Assembly: GCF_000720175.1 (NCBI RefSeq)
Contig: NZ_JOIX01000030.1
Location: forward strand, 76,719-140,718
DNA from: Streptomyces sp. NRRL S-337
Lineage (GTDB): Bacteria > Actinomycetota > Actinomycetes > Streptomycetales > Streptomycetaceae
Direction of reading: 5' to 3'
DNA length: 64,000 nucleotides
A model generated the notes under the pieces. That model searched no databases, was not told the DNA's origin, and saw nothing but the letters and a program-made list of their open reading frames with translations. Position numbers and translations under genes: made by a program. How positions within the stretch are numbered: the stretch's first letter is position 1; the number at the start of each line of letters is the position of its first letter. Below are positions 43,302 through 52,860 of this stretch, piece by piece.

Positions 43302-43403
43302 CCTCCGAGCATACGAGCGCCGACCGACAGCGCCGCGGCGGGCGAACGACGCCCCGGTGTGCCGCTGATCACTGGCCCGGGGCGGCCCCGCCGGACCGGA
43401 CTC

Positions 43404-43805
43404 CTACAGGTGGGACAGCAGCTCGTCGGAGTACGTACGGGTCAGGAACTCCATGGAGTGGCCGTCGGGGTCGTCGACGTACACGCCGCGGCCGCCGTCC
43501 CGGGTGTTGATCTCCTGTGCATGGCTGTGCTGCGGGTCGGCCCAGTACGGCAGGCCGCGGTCCGTTATCCGCCCCAGGATCTTGTCGAACTCGTCCTCCG
43601 TCACCAGGAACGCGTAGTGCGTGGGCACGAACTCCCTGCCCCCGGCCGCGTGCTCGGCGTAGTCGAGCGTCACTCCGTTGTCGAGCTTGAGGGCGGCGAA
43701 GGGGCCGAACGCCTTGGGTTCCGGCGCGTCGAGAAGGCCGGCGAGGAACCGGGCCGAGGCGAAGCGGTCGGTGCTGTGCACGATGGTGTGGTCGAGGCTG
43801 GGCAT
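43404..43805 (-). CDS. VOC (glyoxalase-like) family protein
   Basis: The 133-aa protein shows the paired beta-alpha-beta-beta-beta units of the vicinal oxygen chelate superfamily. It begins LDHTIVHSTDRFASARFLAGLL and has THYAFLVTEDEFD in the middle. GGRGVYVDDPDGHSMEFLT stands at the C-terminus, giving metal-binding His and Glu. Function in the cell is unknown. A strong AAGGAG precedes the ATG. Confidence 0.88.
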   Translation of the reverse strand: MPSLDHTIVHSTDRFASARFLAGLLDAPEPKAFGPFAALKLDNGVTLDYAEHAAGGREFVPTHYAFLVTEDEFDKILGRITDRGLPYWADPQHSHAQEINTRDGGRGVYVDDPDGHSMEFLTRTYSDELLSHL

Positions 43806-44122
43806 GAGATCTCCTTGATCTGCCGAGGCTCTTCGTGGGTCCCGGTCCGTGGCCCCCGCTTTGTGCCTCCGGATTCGTGAGTCCGGATTCGTGGGTCTCG
43901 TTCCGGGATCCCGTTCACCTTCGACGCTACGTCCGCGGGGCCGGCCGCGGATCGGTCTGCGGTCCCAGCCGCGCGGGCGGCCCGTGGGCCGATGGACCTA
44001 GGGCGGGGCGGCGCCGTACGGATGCCCGCCCCGTGAGCGACGGGCATCCGCCACCGGTCACCTCGTGTATCGCCGCGGGTGCGGTGCGCAGTCCCGCATC
44101 CACCCGCCCGTTCCGGCCTCGT
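43806..44122. other. intergenic region with short GGATTCGTG repeats
   Basis: 317 bp without a gene. It holds near-repeats of CCGGATTCGTG at about 43868 and 43881 and otherwise nothing I can name. Confidence 0.4.
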
Positions 44123-44947
44123 TCACAAGTACTGCGCGAAGTCGTCCAGCGTGCGCAGGACCTCGCTCTCCTCTGCCGGTGGCAGTTGCAGCACCACCTC
44201 GTCGAGGCCCAGGTCGCGGTAGTGGGCCAGCTTCCCCGGGGTCGGCCGGACCGCGTACGGGACCACCACGGGCTCGCCGGCGCGGCCGGCCTCCGACCAG
44301 GCCCGCCGCAGGACGGGCAGGGTCTTCGTCAGCCCCCGCCCGCCGATCGGCAGCCAGCCGTCCGCCGAGTCCGCGATCTCCCCGAAGAGCTTGGGACCGG
44401 CCGCACCGCCGAAGAGGGTGCGCGGTGCGCCGTGGGCCGGCTTGGGGTGGGCCAGGGAGGCCCGTACGGACCCGAACGGGCCCTCGTACGCGGTGGGTTC
44501 GTCGGCCCACAGGGCGCGCATCAGGGCCATCCGGTCGCGGGTCAGCGCGCGCCGGGTGGACCACTCCACCCCGTGGTCGGCGGCTTCCTCGACGTTCCAG
44601 CCGTAGCCGATGCCGAGGGTGAAGCGGCTGCCGGAGAGGAAGTCCAGGGTCGCGATCTGCTTGGCCAGGTCCACCGGGTCGTGCTGGGCGACGAGGGTGA
44701 CGCCGGTGCCGAGGGCGAGGCGTTCGGTGACCGCGGCGGCCTGGGCGAGGGCGACGAACGGGTTCAGGGTGCGGCCGTATTCGCGGGGCAGTGGCTCGCC
44801 CATGGGGGCGGGGGTGTCGCGGCCGGCCGGGATGTGGGTGTGTTCGGGGAGGTAGAGACCGGCGAAGCCGCGCTGTTCGAGCTCACGGGCCAGCCGGACC
44901 GGCCGGATCGTCTCGTCGGTCAGGAAGATCGTGGTCGCGATCCGCAT
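44123..44947 (-). CDS. LLM class oxidoreductase, probably F420-dependent
   Basis: The 274-aa protein has the luciferase-like barrel. It shows LARELEQRGFAGLYLPEHTHIP (about 20-41), LGTGVTL (about 78-84), ATLDFLSGSRFTLGIGYGW (about 98-116) and GGRGLTKTL late. Lack of FMN-luciferase hallmarks and the presence of fbiC nearby suggest F420 as cofactor. The substrate is unknown. GGAGG lies seven bases before the ATG. It has no CTGAC-N5-GTCAG copy upstream. Confidence 0.82.
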   Translation of the reverse strand: MRIATTIFLTDETIRPVRLARELEQRGFAGLYLPEHTHIPAGRDTPAPMGEPLPREYGRTLNPFVALAQAAAVTERLALGTGVTLVAQHDPVDLAKQIATLDFLSGSRFTLGIGYGWNVEEAADHGVEWSTRRALTRDRMALMRALWADEPTAYEGPFGSVRASLAHPKPAHGAPRTLFGGAAGPKLFGEIADSADGWLPIGGRGLTKTLPVLRRAWSEAGRAGEPVVVPYAVRPTPGKLAHYRDLGLDEVVLQLPPAEESEVLRTLDDFAQYL

Positions 44948-45277
44948 GGTGGGACCTCCGTCAGGCGGGTGGATGACGGCATGTTGCCGCACCGTCCGAC
45001 GGTTATCCACAGGCCTTTCGCTGCGCGTCACGGCCGCGTACAACAGTTTTCACCTGGTTCTGGCGAGGATGCCCCGGCGTTCACGCCGGGGAGGAATCGC
45101 CTCCTGCGGCTGCGACGCGGAGCGTCGCCGCATCGATTCTCTGCCGGGCGCGGAGCGCCGGCATGGCTGCCCGGCGGAGCCGGGGAATGCGAACAACCGT
45201 CCTGCGGGTCACCTGCTGTGCTGAGTATGGGGTGAACGGCGGTTGTGTGTGCGGAAGTCGTACTACGGTCCGATGTC
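44948..45277. other. structured leader region of the TnpB element
   Basis: 330 bp upstream of tnpB without a gene. It contains a perfect 8-bp hairpin with TTCA loop (45072-45091). Further compact GC hairpins with GGA loops follow (about 45110-45185). Confidence 0.5.
45072..45091. repeat. hairpin with TTCA loop at the left side of tnpB
   Basis: CCCCGGCG (45072-45079) pairs with CGCCGGGG (45084-45091). The same loop and similar flank (GAGGAAT against GAGAAGGT) occur at the right hairpin, suggesting element ends or a relic of a related element. Confidence 0.6.
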
Positions 45278-46435
45278 ATGAAGCTGGTCGTGCAGGTGAA
45301 GCTGCTGCCGTCGCCCGGGCAGGCGTCGGCACTGGAGGCGACCCTGCGCGCCTGCAACCGGGCCGCCGCCCACGCCTCGCAGGTTGCCTTCGCCAAGGAT
45401 CTGAAAGACCGCAACGGTCTACAGAGGGAGGTGTACACGGACCTGAAGGCCACCTTTGGGCTGTCCGCGCAACCGGTGGTGCGGGTGGTGAAGAAGGTCG
45501 TCGACGGCTACGCCGTCCTGAAGGCCAACCTGCAGGCCGGGAACCTGGGCCCGCCCACCGCCAAGCGGTACCGCAATGCGGTCGGCACCCCGATCGCCTT
45601 CCGCCCGGAGGCGGCCCAGCCGTTCGACGACCGCTGCCTTTCCTGGCAGTACGACGCGCGAACCGTCTCCATCTGGACCATCGACGGGCGGATGAAGGGC
45701 ATCCGCTTCGCCTGCTCCCCCGACCAGCTGAAAACCCTCGTGGCCCACCGCAAGGGCGAGAGCGATCTCGTCCGGCGCGGCGGAAAATGGTTCCTGATCG
45801 CCACCTGCGACATTCCGGATCCCAAGGTGTACGAGCCGGCCGACTGGATCGGAGTCGACCGGGGCATCGTGAACCTGGCCACCACCAGTGACGGCACCAA
45901 CCACCAGGGCCGCCGCCTTTCCCGCTACCGGCGTTGGCAGGCCCGCAAACGCGCCGAACTCCAGGCCCGGCAGACCCGCTCGGCCACCCGCCGCCTCGCC
46001 CGCCGCGCACAGAAGGAACGCCGCCATGCGTCAGATGTGAACCATCGGATCAGCAAGGAGATCGTGTCCGTCGCGCAACGCACCGTTCGCGGTATCGCCG
46101 TCGAAACACTCGGCGGGATCCGTGACCGGGTACGGCTTCGCCGCGACCAGCGGGGCACCCTCTCCTCCTGGCCCTTCCACCAGCTCGGACAGCACCTCGC
46201 CTACAAGGCCAGACGGGCCGGGGTGCCGTTTATGGAGGTGGACGCGCGCCATACCTCGCAGCGCTGCCCGCGCTGCGGTCACACCGAACGGGCCAACCGG
46301 CCCGACCGGGATCATTTCCGCTGTCGTCGGTGCGGGCTCGCTGGTCCGGCCGATGTCGTCGCCGGGGTCAACGTGCGCGAGCGTGCACGCTCGGCGTGGG
46401 TATTCGTCACCATGCCCGTCCCGCAACCGGTGTAG
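45278..46435 (+). CDS. tnpB: TnpB family RNA-guided nuclease (IS200/IS605-type OrfB)
   Basis: The 385-aa protein has the three RuvC acidic residues. They are Asp in IGVDRGIVNLA (about 194), Glu in GIAVETLGGIRD (about 276) and Asp in GPADVVAGVNV (about 359). A four-Cys zinc finger (CPRCGHTE...CRRCG, about 333-355) lies between. The N-terminal wedge/REC part is present and the length is usual. TnpB nucleases cut DNA guided by an RNA made from the element's right end. No tnpA (Y1 transposase) is adjacent, so the element is probably non-autonomous. The frame is intact. Confidence 0.92.
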   Translation: MKLVVQVKLLPSPGQASALEATLRACNRAAAHASQVAFAKDLKDRNGLQREVYTDLKATFGLSAQPVVRVVKKVVDGYAVLKANLQAGNLGPPTAKRYRNAVGTPIAFRPEAAQPFDDRCLSWQYDARTVSIWTIDGRMKGIRFACSPDQLKTLVAHRKGESDLVRRGGKWFLIATCDIPDPKVYEPADWIGVDRGIVNLATTSDGTNHQGRRLSRYRRWQARKRAELQARQTRSATRRLARRAQKERRHASDVNHRISKEIVSVAQRTVRGIAVETLGGIRDRVRLRRDQRGTLSSWPFHQLGQHLAYKARRAGVPFMEVDARHTSQRCPRCGHTERANRPDRDHFRCRRCGLAGPADVVAGVNVRERARSAWVFVTMPVPQPV

Positions 46436-46524
46436 CCGGAAAGCACGGGAGATGCGACCCGTGACCGTCCTGTCGTAGGGGGCAGTCGGGAGCGCGACGA
46501 GGTGTGAACGACCGAGTGCACAAG

Positions 46525-46544
46525 CTCGGCCGTTCACGGCCGAG
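46525..46544 (+). ncRNA. candidate 3' hairpin of the TnpB guide (omega) RNA / right end
   Basis: CTCGGCCG (46525-46532) and CGGCCGAG (46537-46544) form a perfect stem with TTCA loop about 90 bp after tnpB, followed by AAGGT. TnpB guide RNAs end in such a hairpin at the element's right boundary, and the guide would then begin about 46545-46555. This is inference from position and shape. Confidence 0.45.
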
Positions 46545-46582
46545 AAGGTGACGGGACGCAACACGGAAGGGGGTGGAGCGGG

Positions 46583-48151
46583 ATGGAACGACGCGAGATT
46601 CTGCGGCTTTCGGCACTCGCGGGCGCCACGGGTGCGCTCACGCTCGGCCGGGTGAGCTTCGCCGACGCGACGCCGGCGGCCGGAGCACCGGGCGGCGGAA
46701 CGGGAGGCGGGCAGGGCAGCGGGCCGGGTGACGGGACGAACGGCGGGACGGGCGAGCAGACCCGGCGGGTGACCGGCCATCTGCCCATGGGCACACCGGA
46801 CTTCGTCTACCTCCCGGTCGAAGTGCCGTGCGGGGTACGGGAGATCGCCGTCTCCTACAACTACGACAGACCCCCCGTCCCCGAGGGCACGGTCGGCAAC
46901 GCCTGCGACATCGGCATCTTCGACGAGCGGGGCACCGACCTCGGCGGCGCCGGCTTCCGCGGCTGGTCCGGCGGGGCGCGCTCGGAGTTCTTCCTCCGCG
47001 CCGACGACGCCACCCCCGGCTATCTGCCCGGCCCCGTCAACGAAGGCCTCTGGCACATCGCCCTCGGCCCGTACACCGTCGCACCGCAGGGGCTCTCCTA
47101 CGACGTCACGATCACCCTGCGGTACGGCCTCCAGGGGCAGACGCCCCGGCCCGTCCACCCACCGGAGCGCGCCCGGGGCCGCGGCCGCGCCTGGTACCGC
47201 GGCGACAACCATCTCCACTCGGTCCACTCCGACGGCAGGCGCACGCCCGCCGAGATCGCGGCGCTGGCCCGCGCCGCCGGGCTGGACTTCCTCACCACCA
47301 CCGAGCACAACACCACCTCCGCGCACCGCGCCTGGGAGGGGTTGTGGGGTGACGACCTGCTGATCCTGACCGGCGAGGAGGTCACCACCCGCAACGGCCA
47401 TGTGGTCGCGATGGGCACCGACCCGGGGGTCTTCATCGACTGGCGCTACCGCGCCCGGGACAACGCCTTCGGCAAGTACGCGCGCGCCATCCGGCGGGCC
47501 GGCGGCCTGGTCATCCCGGCGCATCCGCACGCCACCTGCATCGGCTGCAACTGGAAGTTCGGGTTCGGCGAGGCCGATGCGGTGGAGGTCTGGAACGGCC
47601 CGTACGGTCCCGATGACGAGGTCACCCTCGCCGAGTGGGACAACACCCTGGTCGCGCACGCCCGCGGCCGCGGGGACTGGCTGCCGGCCGTCGGGCACAG
47701 CGACGCCCACCGCGACCCGGACGTCGTCGGCCTGCCGCAGACGGTGGTGCTCGCCGACGACCTCTCCCGCCGCGCCCTGCAGGACGGCATACGGGCGGGC
47801 CGGGTGTGGATCGCCGAGTCCTCGAAGATCGACCTGTCGTTCTCGGTCACCGGCGAGCGCGGCGAACACGCCGGTATCGGTGAGCGATTGGCACTGCCCG
47901 GAGCGTCCGGGGTCACCGCGCGGCTCAAGGTCTCCGGTGCCCCGGGCTGCACGGTCTCCTTCGTCACCGACCAGGGCCGCCTCCACGCGGCCGCCCTGCC
48001 GGCGTCCGGTGCGGACACCGTCACCTGGCGGACCACGCCCGATCACGCCGCCTACCTACGTGCCGAGGTCCGGCACCCCGCCACCACACCCGGTCTCCCG
48101 GGCCCCATGGCGGCCCTGACCAACCCGGTGTTCCTGGACCGCAGGGACTGA
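46583..48151 (+). CDS. CehA/McbA-type PHP-domain metallohydrolase, exported
   Basis: The 522-aa protein begins MERREILRLSALAGATGAL, a plausible Tat-type signal (RREILRL), followed by a Gly-rich linker. The PHP domain has DNHLHSVHSDGRRTPAEI (about 211-228), TTTEHNT (about 241-247), VIPAHPH (about 308-314) and VGHSDAHRDP (about 370-379). These supply the metal-binding His and Asp residues. The C-terminal beta domain is a CehA/McbA feature. Likely a secreted phosphoesterase or esterase; the substrate is unknown. Confidence 0.85.
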   Translation: MERREILRLSALAGATGALTLGRVSFADATPAAGAPGGGTGGGQGSGPGDGTNGGTGEQTRRVTGHLPMGTPDFVYLPVEVPCGVREIAVSYNYDRPPVPEGTVGNACDIGIFDERGTDLGGAGFRGWSGGARSEFFLRADDATPGYLPGPVNEGLWHIALGPYTVAPQGLSYDVTITLRYGLQGQTPRPVHPPERARGRGRAWYRGDNHLHSVHSDGRRTPAEIAALARAAGLDFLTTTEHNTTSAHRAWEGLWGDDLLILTGEEVTTRNGHVVAMGTDPGVFIDWRYRARDNAFGKYARAIRRAGGLVIPAHPHATCIGCNWKFGFGEADAVEVWNGPYGPDDEVTLAEWDNTLVAHARGRGDWLPAVGHSDAHRDPDVVGLPQTVVLADDLSRRALQDGIRAGRVWIAESSKIDLSFSVTGERGEHAGIGERLALPGASGVTARLKVSGAPGCTVSFVTDQGRLHAAALPASGADTVTWRTTPDHAAYLRAEVRHPATTPGLPGPMAALTNPVFLDRRD

Positions 48152-48274
48152 GGGGCGCGGCCGAGGGGTCACCTCCTGAGCCTCCCCCCCCCGCAGCGCC
48201 GTCCGTTTTGTTGTGGTTCCAAATTTTCCCGTCCGGCTTTCGAACGTCCCCCCGGCCACCGGAACGCCCACCCC

Positions 48275-49741
48275 TCACCCCGGCCAGACGATCGCCTGCA
48301 GCTCGCTGTACGCATGGAGCGCGTACGAGCCGACGTCGCGGCCCACGCCGCTCCGCTTGAAGCCGCCGAACGGCGCCTCCATGTTGCGGCCGACGGTGTT
48401 GATCCCCACGCCCCCCGCCCGCAGCCGACGGGCCACGCGGAAGGCGCGGGCCACATCGGCCGACCAGACGTAGTCGATCAGGCCGTAGTCGCTGTCGTTG
48501 GCGAGCGCGACGGCCTCGTCCTCGTCCCCGTCGAAGGGGACGACCGCGACCACCGGCCCGAAGATCTCCTCCCGGACCACGCGCATGTCGTTGGTGCAGT
48601 CGGCGAGCAGTGTCGGCGCGACGTAGAACCCCTTGTCGAGGTGCGCGGGCCGCTCCCCGCCCGCGACGACCGTGGCGCCCTCCTTGCGCCCCAGCTCCAC
48701 GTACGACTCGACACGGTCGCGGTGCGCGCCGGAGATGACGGGTCCGACCACGGTCCCCCGCGCCCGCGGATCACCGACCTTCAGGAACCCGAGGTACGCG
48801 GTGAGCTTGGCGACGAACGCGTCGTACACGGAGCAGTGCACGAGAGCCCGCGTCGGCGCCGTGCAGATCTGCCCGCTGTAGAAGGCGTACGTCGTCCCGA
48901 TCCCGGCGACGGCGGAGTCCAGATCGGCGTCACCGAAGACGATCGCGGCGCCCTTGCCGCCCAGCTCCATCAGCTGCCGCTTCATCCCGCGCCCGCAGAC
49001 CTCGGCGATGCGCTGCCCGACGGCCGTGGAGCCGGTGAAGCTGACCATGTCGACGTCGGGCGAGTCGACGGCGGCCTCACCCACGGCGACCGCGGTCCCG
49101 CTGACGACGTTCACCACGCCCGGCGGAATCCCGGCCTCCGCCAGCGCCTCCGCCATCCGGTACACCGACAGCGGATCCTGCGGGGCGGGCTTCACCAGAA
49201 CGGTGTTGCCCATGGCGAGGGCCGGGGCGACCTTGCCGGCCGGGTTGGCCCACGGGTTGTTGTACGAGGTGATGCAGGTGACCACGCCGACCGGCTGCCG
49301 GACCGCCAGCGCGCCCAGCACGCCGCCCCGGCCCATCGGGCCCGCCTCGTTGATCTGCGGCGGCAGCGGCGTCTCGACCGGCTCCAGCGCACCCTTGGCG
49401 TACCGCCGGAACCGGGCCACCGCCACCGCGACCTGCATCCCGCGCGCCGTCGCCGTCGTGGCGCCGCTCTCCGCCTGGGCCAGCTCCGCGTACCGGCCGG
49501 CGTCGCGGTGCATGAGGTCCGCGGCCCGGGAGAGGACGGCCGCGCGCTCCTCCGGACCGGTCCGGGACCACGACGCGAAGGCTTCCCGGGCCGCCGCGGC
49601 CGCCGCATGGACCTGGTCACGGCTCGCCTCGGGCGCGAGCCCCACGGTCTCCTCGGTCGCCGGGTCGATCACCTCGTAGTGGCCGCCGTCGGGCGCGACC
49701 CACTCGCCGCCGATGAAGAGCCGCTGGTCAGCCGCCCTCAC
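48275..49741 (-). CDS. aldehyde dehydrogenase
   Basis: The 488-aa enzyme shows TSYNNPWANPAGKVAPALAMG (about 153-173) and the Glu of LMELGGKGA (about 252-260). The catalytic Cys is in YSGQICTAPTRA (about 288), and EEIFGPVVAVVPF (about 384-396) follows. It oxidises an aldehyde to an acid with NAD(P). It is the last gene of a minus-strand run led by the LLM protein (52821), with gaps of 88-128 bp. The aldehyde is probably an intermediate of the catabolic cluster. Confidence 0.92.
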   Translation of the reverse strand: MRAADQRLFIGGEWVAPDGGHYEVIDPATEETVGLAPEASRDQVHAAAAAAREAFASWSRTGPEERAAVLSRAADLMHRDAGRYAELAQAESGATTATARGMQVAVAVARFRRYAKGALEPVETPLPPQINEAGPMGRGGVLGALAVRQPVGVVTCITSYNNPWANPAGKVAPALAMGNTVLVKPAPQDPLSVYRMAEALAEAGIPPGVVNVVSGTAVAVGEAAVDSPDVDMVSFTGSTAVGQRIAEVCGRGMKRQLMELGGKGAAIVFGDADLDSAVAGIGTTYAFYSGQICTAPTRALVHCSVYDAFVAKLTAYLGFLKVGDPRARGTVVGPVISGAHRDRVESYVELGRKEGATVVAGGERPAHLDKGFYVAPTLLADCTNDMRVVREEIFGPVVAVVPFDGDEDEAVALANDSDYGLIDYVWSADVARAFRVARRLRAGGVGINTVGRNMEAPFGGFKRSGVGRDVGSYALHAYSELQAIVWPG

Positions 49742-49829
49742 CGGAACCTCACCGGCCTCTTCGGCACACTCACGGCCCCCCTCACCGGAACCTCACCGCC
49801 CACGTCCCCGCGCCCACGGCCCGGTTCCC

Positions 49830-51569
49830 TCACCGCGTGCTCACCGTCCTGGTGTCCCGCCCCGACCGCAGCACCGTGCCGGGCGTCGCGCCCGTCACCC
49901 GGTCCGCGCGGATCGCCTCGACGCCGTTGACCCACACCGCCGTGACCCCGATCGCCTTCGAGTCCAGCCGCGGGCTGTCCCCCGGCAGGTCGTGCACCAG
50001 CGTGGCCTTCCCCGCGTCGATCCGCTCCGGGTCGAAGAGGACCAGGTCCGCGTGCCAGCCCTCCTGGATCTGGCCGCGCTCGCGCAGTCCGAAGAGCCGC
50101 GCCGGGTCGTCGGTCAGCATCTTCACCGCCTGCTCCAGGCCCACCAGCTTCCGGCCGCGCAGACAGTCGCCGAGGAACCGGGTGGTGTACGGCGCCCCGC
50201 ACATCCGGTCCAGGTGCGCCCCGGCGTCCGAGCCGCCCAGCAGGACGTCCTCGTGCTGCCAGGTCTCGGCGCGCAGCGCCCAGGAATCCGGGTCGTTGTC
50301 GGTGGGCATCGGCCACAGGACCGTCCGCAGCCGGTCGTTGGCGCAGATCTCCACCAGGCAGGCGAACGGCTCCTGGCCGCGCTCGGCGGCGATGTCCCGT
50401 ACGACCCGGCCGGTCAGGCCCTCGTTCGCCGTGGAGTAGGTGTCGCCGATGACGTACCGGCCGAAGTCGGTGAGCCGGCGGAAGACGCCGGCCTCCTCGC
50501 TGCCGGCGCGCCGCAGCATCTCCGCGCGGACGGCGGGGTCCCGGAGCCGGGCGATCCGCTCGTCGACCGGCAGCCCGAGGACCTCGCCCCAGCCGGGGAT
50601 CAGGTTCAGCGCGCAGAAGGTGCCCAGCGACATGTTCATGGGCGTGAGGATCGGCATGGTCAGCGCCACGATCCGGCCGCCGGCCTTACGGGCCCGCTCG
50701 CTCGCCGTCAGCTGCCGGGGCACCCGGTCCGGCACGGCCGCGTCGATGGTCAGCACGTTCCAGTTCAGCGGGCGTCCGGCCGCCGCGCTCATCTCCACGA
50801 ACAGGTCGATCTCGGCATCGCTGAACCGGTCGAGGCAGCCGGCCACGATCGCCTCGATCTGGGTGCCTTCGTGCTCGGCGACCGCGCGGGACAGTGCGAG
50901 CAGTTCGTCCGGCCCGGCGTGCCGGGAGGCGACCGGGCGGCCGTCACCGTCGGAGTGGGTGGACGACTGGGTGGTGGAGAATCCCCAGGCGCCCGCGTCC
51001 ATGGCCTCGTGGAAGAGGGCGAGCATCTCGGCCAGTTGCCGGCCGGTCGGCTGCCCGCCCACCGCGTCCGGGCCCATCACGTACCGGCGCAGCGCGCAAT
51101 GCCCCACCATGAAGCCGGCGTTGACGGCGATCCGCCCCTCCAGGGCGTCGAGGTACTCCCCGAACGAGTGCCACGTCCACGGTGCGCCTTCCTCCAGCGC
51201 CACCAGGGACATGCCCTCCACCTTGGACATCATCCGCCGGGTGTAGTCGGCGTCCTCGGGGCGGTCGGGGTTCAGGGGCGCGAGGGTGAACCCGCAGTTG
51301 CCGCCCGCCACGGTCGTCACACCGTGGTTGAGCGAGGGCGTCGCGTACGGGTCCCAGAACAGCTGGGCGTCGTAGTGGGTGTGCGGATCGACGAAGCCGG
51401 GGGCGAGGATCAGCCCGGTCGCGTCCTCCGCGGAGGCCGACTCCTCGCGCACGCCGCCCGGCGGGGCGACGACGGCGATCCGGCCGCCCCGGATGCCGAC
51501 GTCGGCGCGGTACGCGGGCGCGCCCGTACCGTCCACGACGGTCGCGCCCTTGATCAGGTGGTCGAGCAT
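49830..51569 (-). CDS. amidohydrolase of the N-acyl-D-amino-acid deacylase type
   Basis: The 579-aa protein begins HLIKGATVVDGTGAPAYRAD and has the metal motif GFVDPHTHYDAQLFWDP (about 60-76). The GVTTVAGGNCGFTLAP segment is typical of D-aminoacylase/dihydroorotase-like enzymes. GGSDAGAHLD (about 448-457) gives the last Asp. It hydrolyses a C-N bond in an amide or ring. The chain is longer than many D-aminoacylases but fits the longer actinobacterial form. It lies between the LLM and ALDH genes of the same run. Confidence 0.88.
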   Translation of the reverse strand: MLDHLIKGATVVDGTGAPAYRADVGIRGGRIAVVAPPGGVREESASAEDATGLILAPGFVDPHTHYDAQLFWDPYATPSLNHGVTTVAGGNCGFTLAPLNPDRPEDADYTRRMMSKVEGMSLVALEEGAPWTWHSFGEYLDALEGRIAVNAGFMVGHCALRRYVMGPDAVGGQPTGRQLAEMLALFHEAMDAGAWGFSTTQSSTHSDGDGRPVASRHAGPDELLALSRAVAEHEGTQIEAIVAGCLDRFSDAEIDLFVEMSAAAGRPLNWNVLTIDAAVPDRVPRQLTASERARKAGGRIVALTMPILTPMNMSLGTFCALNLIPGWGEVLGLPVDERIARLRDPAVRAEMLRRAGSEEAGVFRRLTDFGRYVIGDTYSTANEGLTGRVVRDIAAERGQEPFACLVEICANDRLRTVLWPMPTDNDPDSWALRAETWQHEDVLLGGSDAGAHLDRMCGAPYTTRFLGDCLRGRKLVGLEQAVKMLTDDPARLFGLRERGQIQEGWHADLVLFDPERIDAGKATLVHDLPGDSPRLDSKAIGVTAVWVNGVEAIRADRVTGATPGTVLRSGRDTRTVSTR

Positions 51570-51696
51570 GGCGGCAATTGCCTCCCCTCAGTGGCCGGCT
51601 CGCTGCCGGCTCGCTTGCCGGGCGCGGTGCCGGTCCCGTAGCGGCACGGTCGCCGGCACGGGCCGGTCGCCGGCACGGGCCGGGCGCGTCGGCGGC

Positions 51697-52821
51697 TCAG
51701 TTGCCGGCCGCCTGGCGGAACCGGGTCGTCCGGTGCACCGGGTCCGTATCGATCTTCGGGATGACGTGCTCCCCGATCAGCTTGATCGTGTTCATGGTGT
51801 CCTCGTACGGGATGCCGATCGGCAGGCCGAAGCTCAGCTGGTCCGCGCCGGCCTGCTCCCAGCGCTTGCACTGCCGGAGCACCTCGTCCGGATCGCCGCA
51901 GATCAGCAGCTCCTCGGCGATCAGCAGCTCGATGATCTCGGCGGTGTAGTCCGGCAGCAGCTCGGGCCATTCGGGGATGCCCTCCGGCCGCGGGAAGGTG
52001 TCGTGGTACCGGAACACCAGCGACTGCAGATAGTTGAGCCCGCCGTTGACGGCGATCTCCACCGCCTTGTCGTGCGTCTCGGCGCAGATCGCCGTCGACG
52101 TCACCATCACGTTGTCGTTGACGAAGTCGCCGACCGGTTCGGCGTCCCGGACGGCCGTCTTGTACTGCTCCAGCACCCATTCCATGTCGGCGACCTTCTG
52201 GACGCTGAAGCCGAGCACGCCCAGCCCCTTCCGGGCCGCCATCGCGTACGAGGACGGCGACCCGGCGGCGTACCACATCGCCGGGTGCGAGGTCCCGTAC
52301 GGCTTGGGGAAGATCTTGCGGGGCGGCAGCTGCCAGTGCTTGCCCTGGAACCCGGGGTACTCCTCCTGGAGCCACATCTTGGGGAACTCGGCGATGGTCT
52401 CTTCCCAGATCTCCTTGGTGTGGTTCATGTCCGTGATGCCCGGCAGGAAGCCGAGGATCTCGTGCGACCCGGCGCCCCGCCCGCTGCCGAACTCGAAGCG
52501 CCCCTCGGAGAGGTGGTCCAGCATCGCGACCTTCTCGGCGACCTTCACCGGGTGGTTGACCTGCGCCAACGGGTTGAAGATCCCGGACCCGAGGTGGATC
52601 CGCCCGGTCGCGTGGGCGAGGTAGCCGAGGAAGACGTCATTGGCGGAGAGGTGGGAGTACTCCTCCAGGAAGTGGTGCTCCGACGCCCAGGCGTACTTGA
52701 ACCCGGAGGCGTCCGCCTGGATGACGTACTCGGTCTCCTCCATCAGCGCCTTGTGCTCCGCGAGCGGGTCGGTCCTGGCCCGCTTGCCCACGTATCCCTG
52801 TACGAAGAGGCCGAATTCCAC
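51697..52821 (-). CDS. LLM class flavin/F420 oxidoreductase
   Basis: The 374-aa luciferase-like protein begins MEFGLFVQGYVGKR. It has YAWASEHHFLEEYSHLS (about 43-59), HLGSGIFNP (about 75-83), LDHLSEGRFEFGSGRGAGSHE (about 100-120) and a C-terminal half with DPDEVLRQCKRWEQAGADQL. It should be a monooxygenase or reductase of a small organic substrate. GTG start. Two operator copies lie upstream (52861-52875 and 52939-52953). It leads the run LLM-amidohydrolase-ALDH. Confidence 0.88.
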   Translation of the reverse strand: MEFGLFVQGYVGKRARTDPLAEHKALMEETEYVIQADASGFKYAWASEHHFLEEYSHLSANDVFLGYLAHATGRIHLGSGIFNPLAQVNHPVKVAEKVAMLDHLSEGRFEFGSGRGAGSHEILGFLPGITDMNHTKEIWEETIAEFPKMWLQEEYPGFQGKHWQLPPRKIFPKPYGTSHPAMWYAAGSPSSYAMAARKGLGVLGFSVQKVADMEWVLEQYKTAVRDAEPVGDFVNDNVMVTSTAICAETHDKAVEIAVNGGLNYLQSLVFRYHDTFPRPEGIPEWPELLPDYTAEIIELLIAEELLICGDPDEVLRQCKRWEQAGADQLSFGLPIGIPYEDTMNTIKLIGEHVIPKIDTDPVHRTTRFRQAAGN

Positions 52822-52860
52822 AGTGGATCACCGTCCCTGGTATCCGTAGCCCGACATCAT

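Noticed and set aside
49737..49798. 18-bp direct repeat CTCACCGGAACCTCACCG between two catabolic genes
   Set aside because: Two exact copies 44 bp apart are noted, but they show no link to a regulator or mobile element and may be simple duplication.
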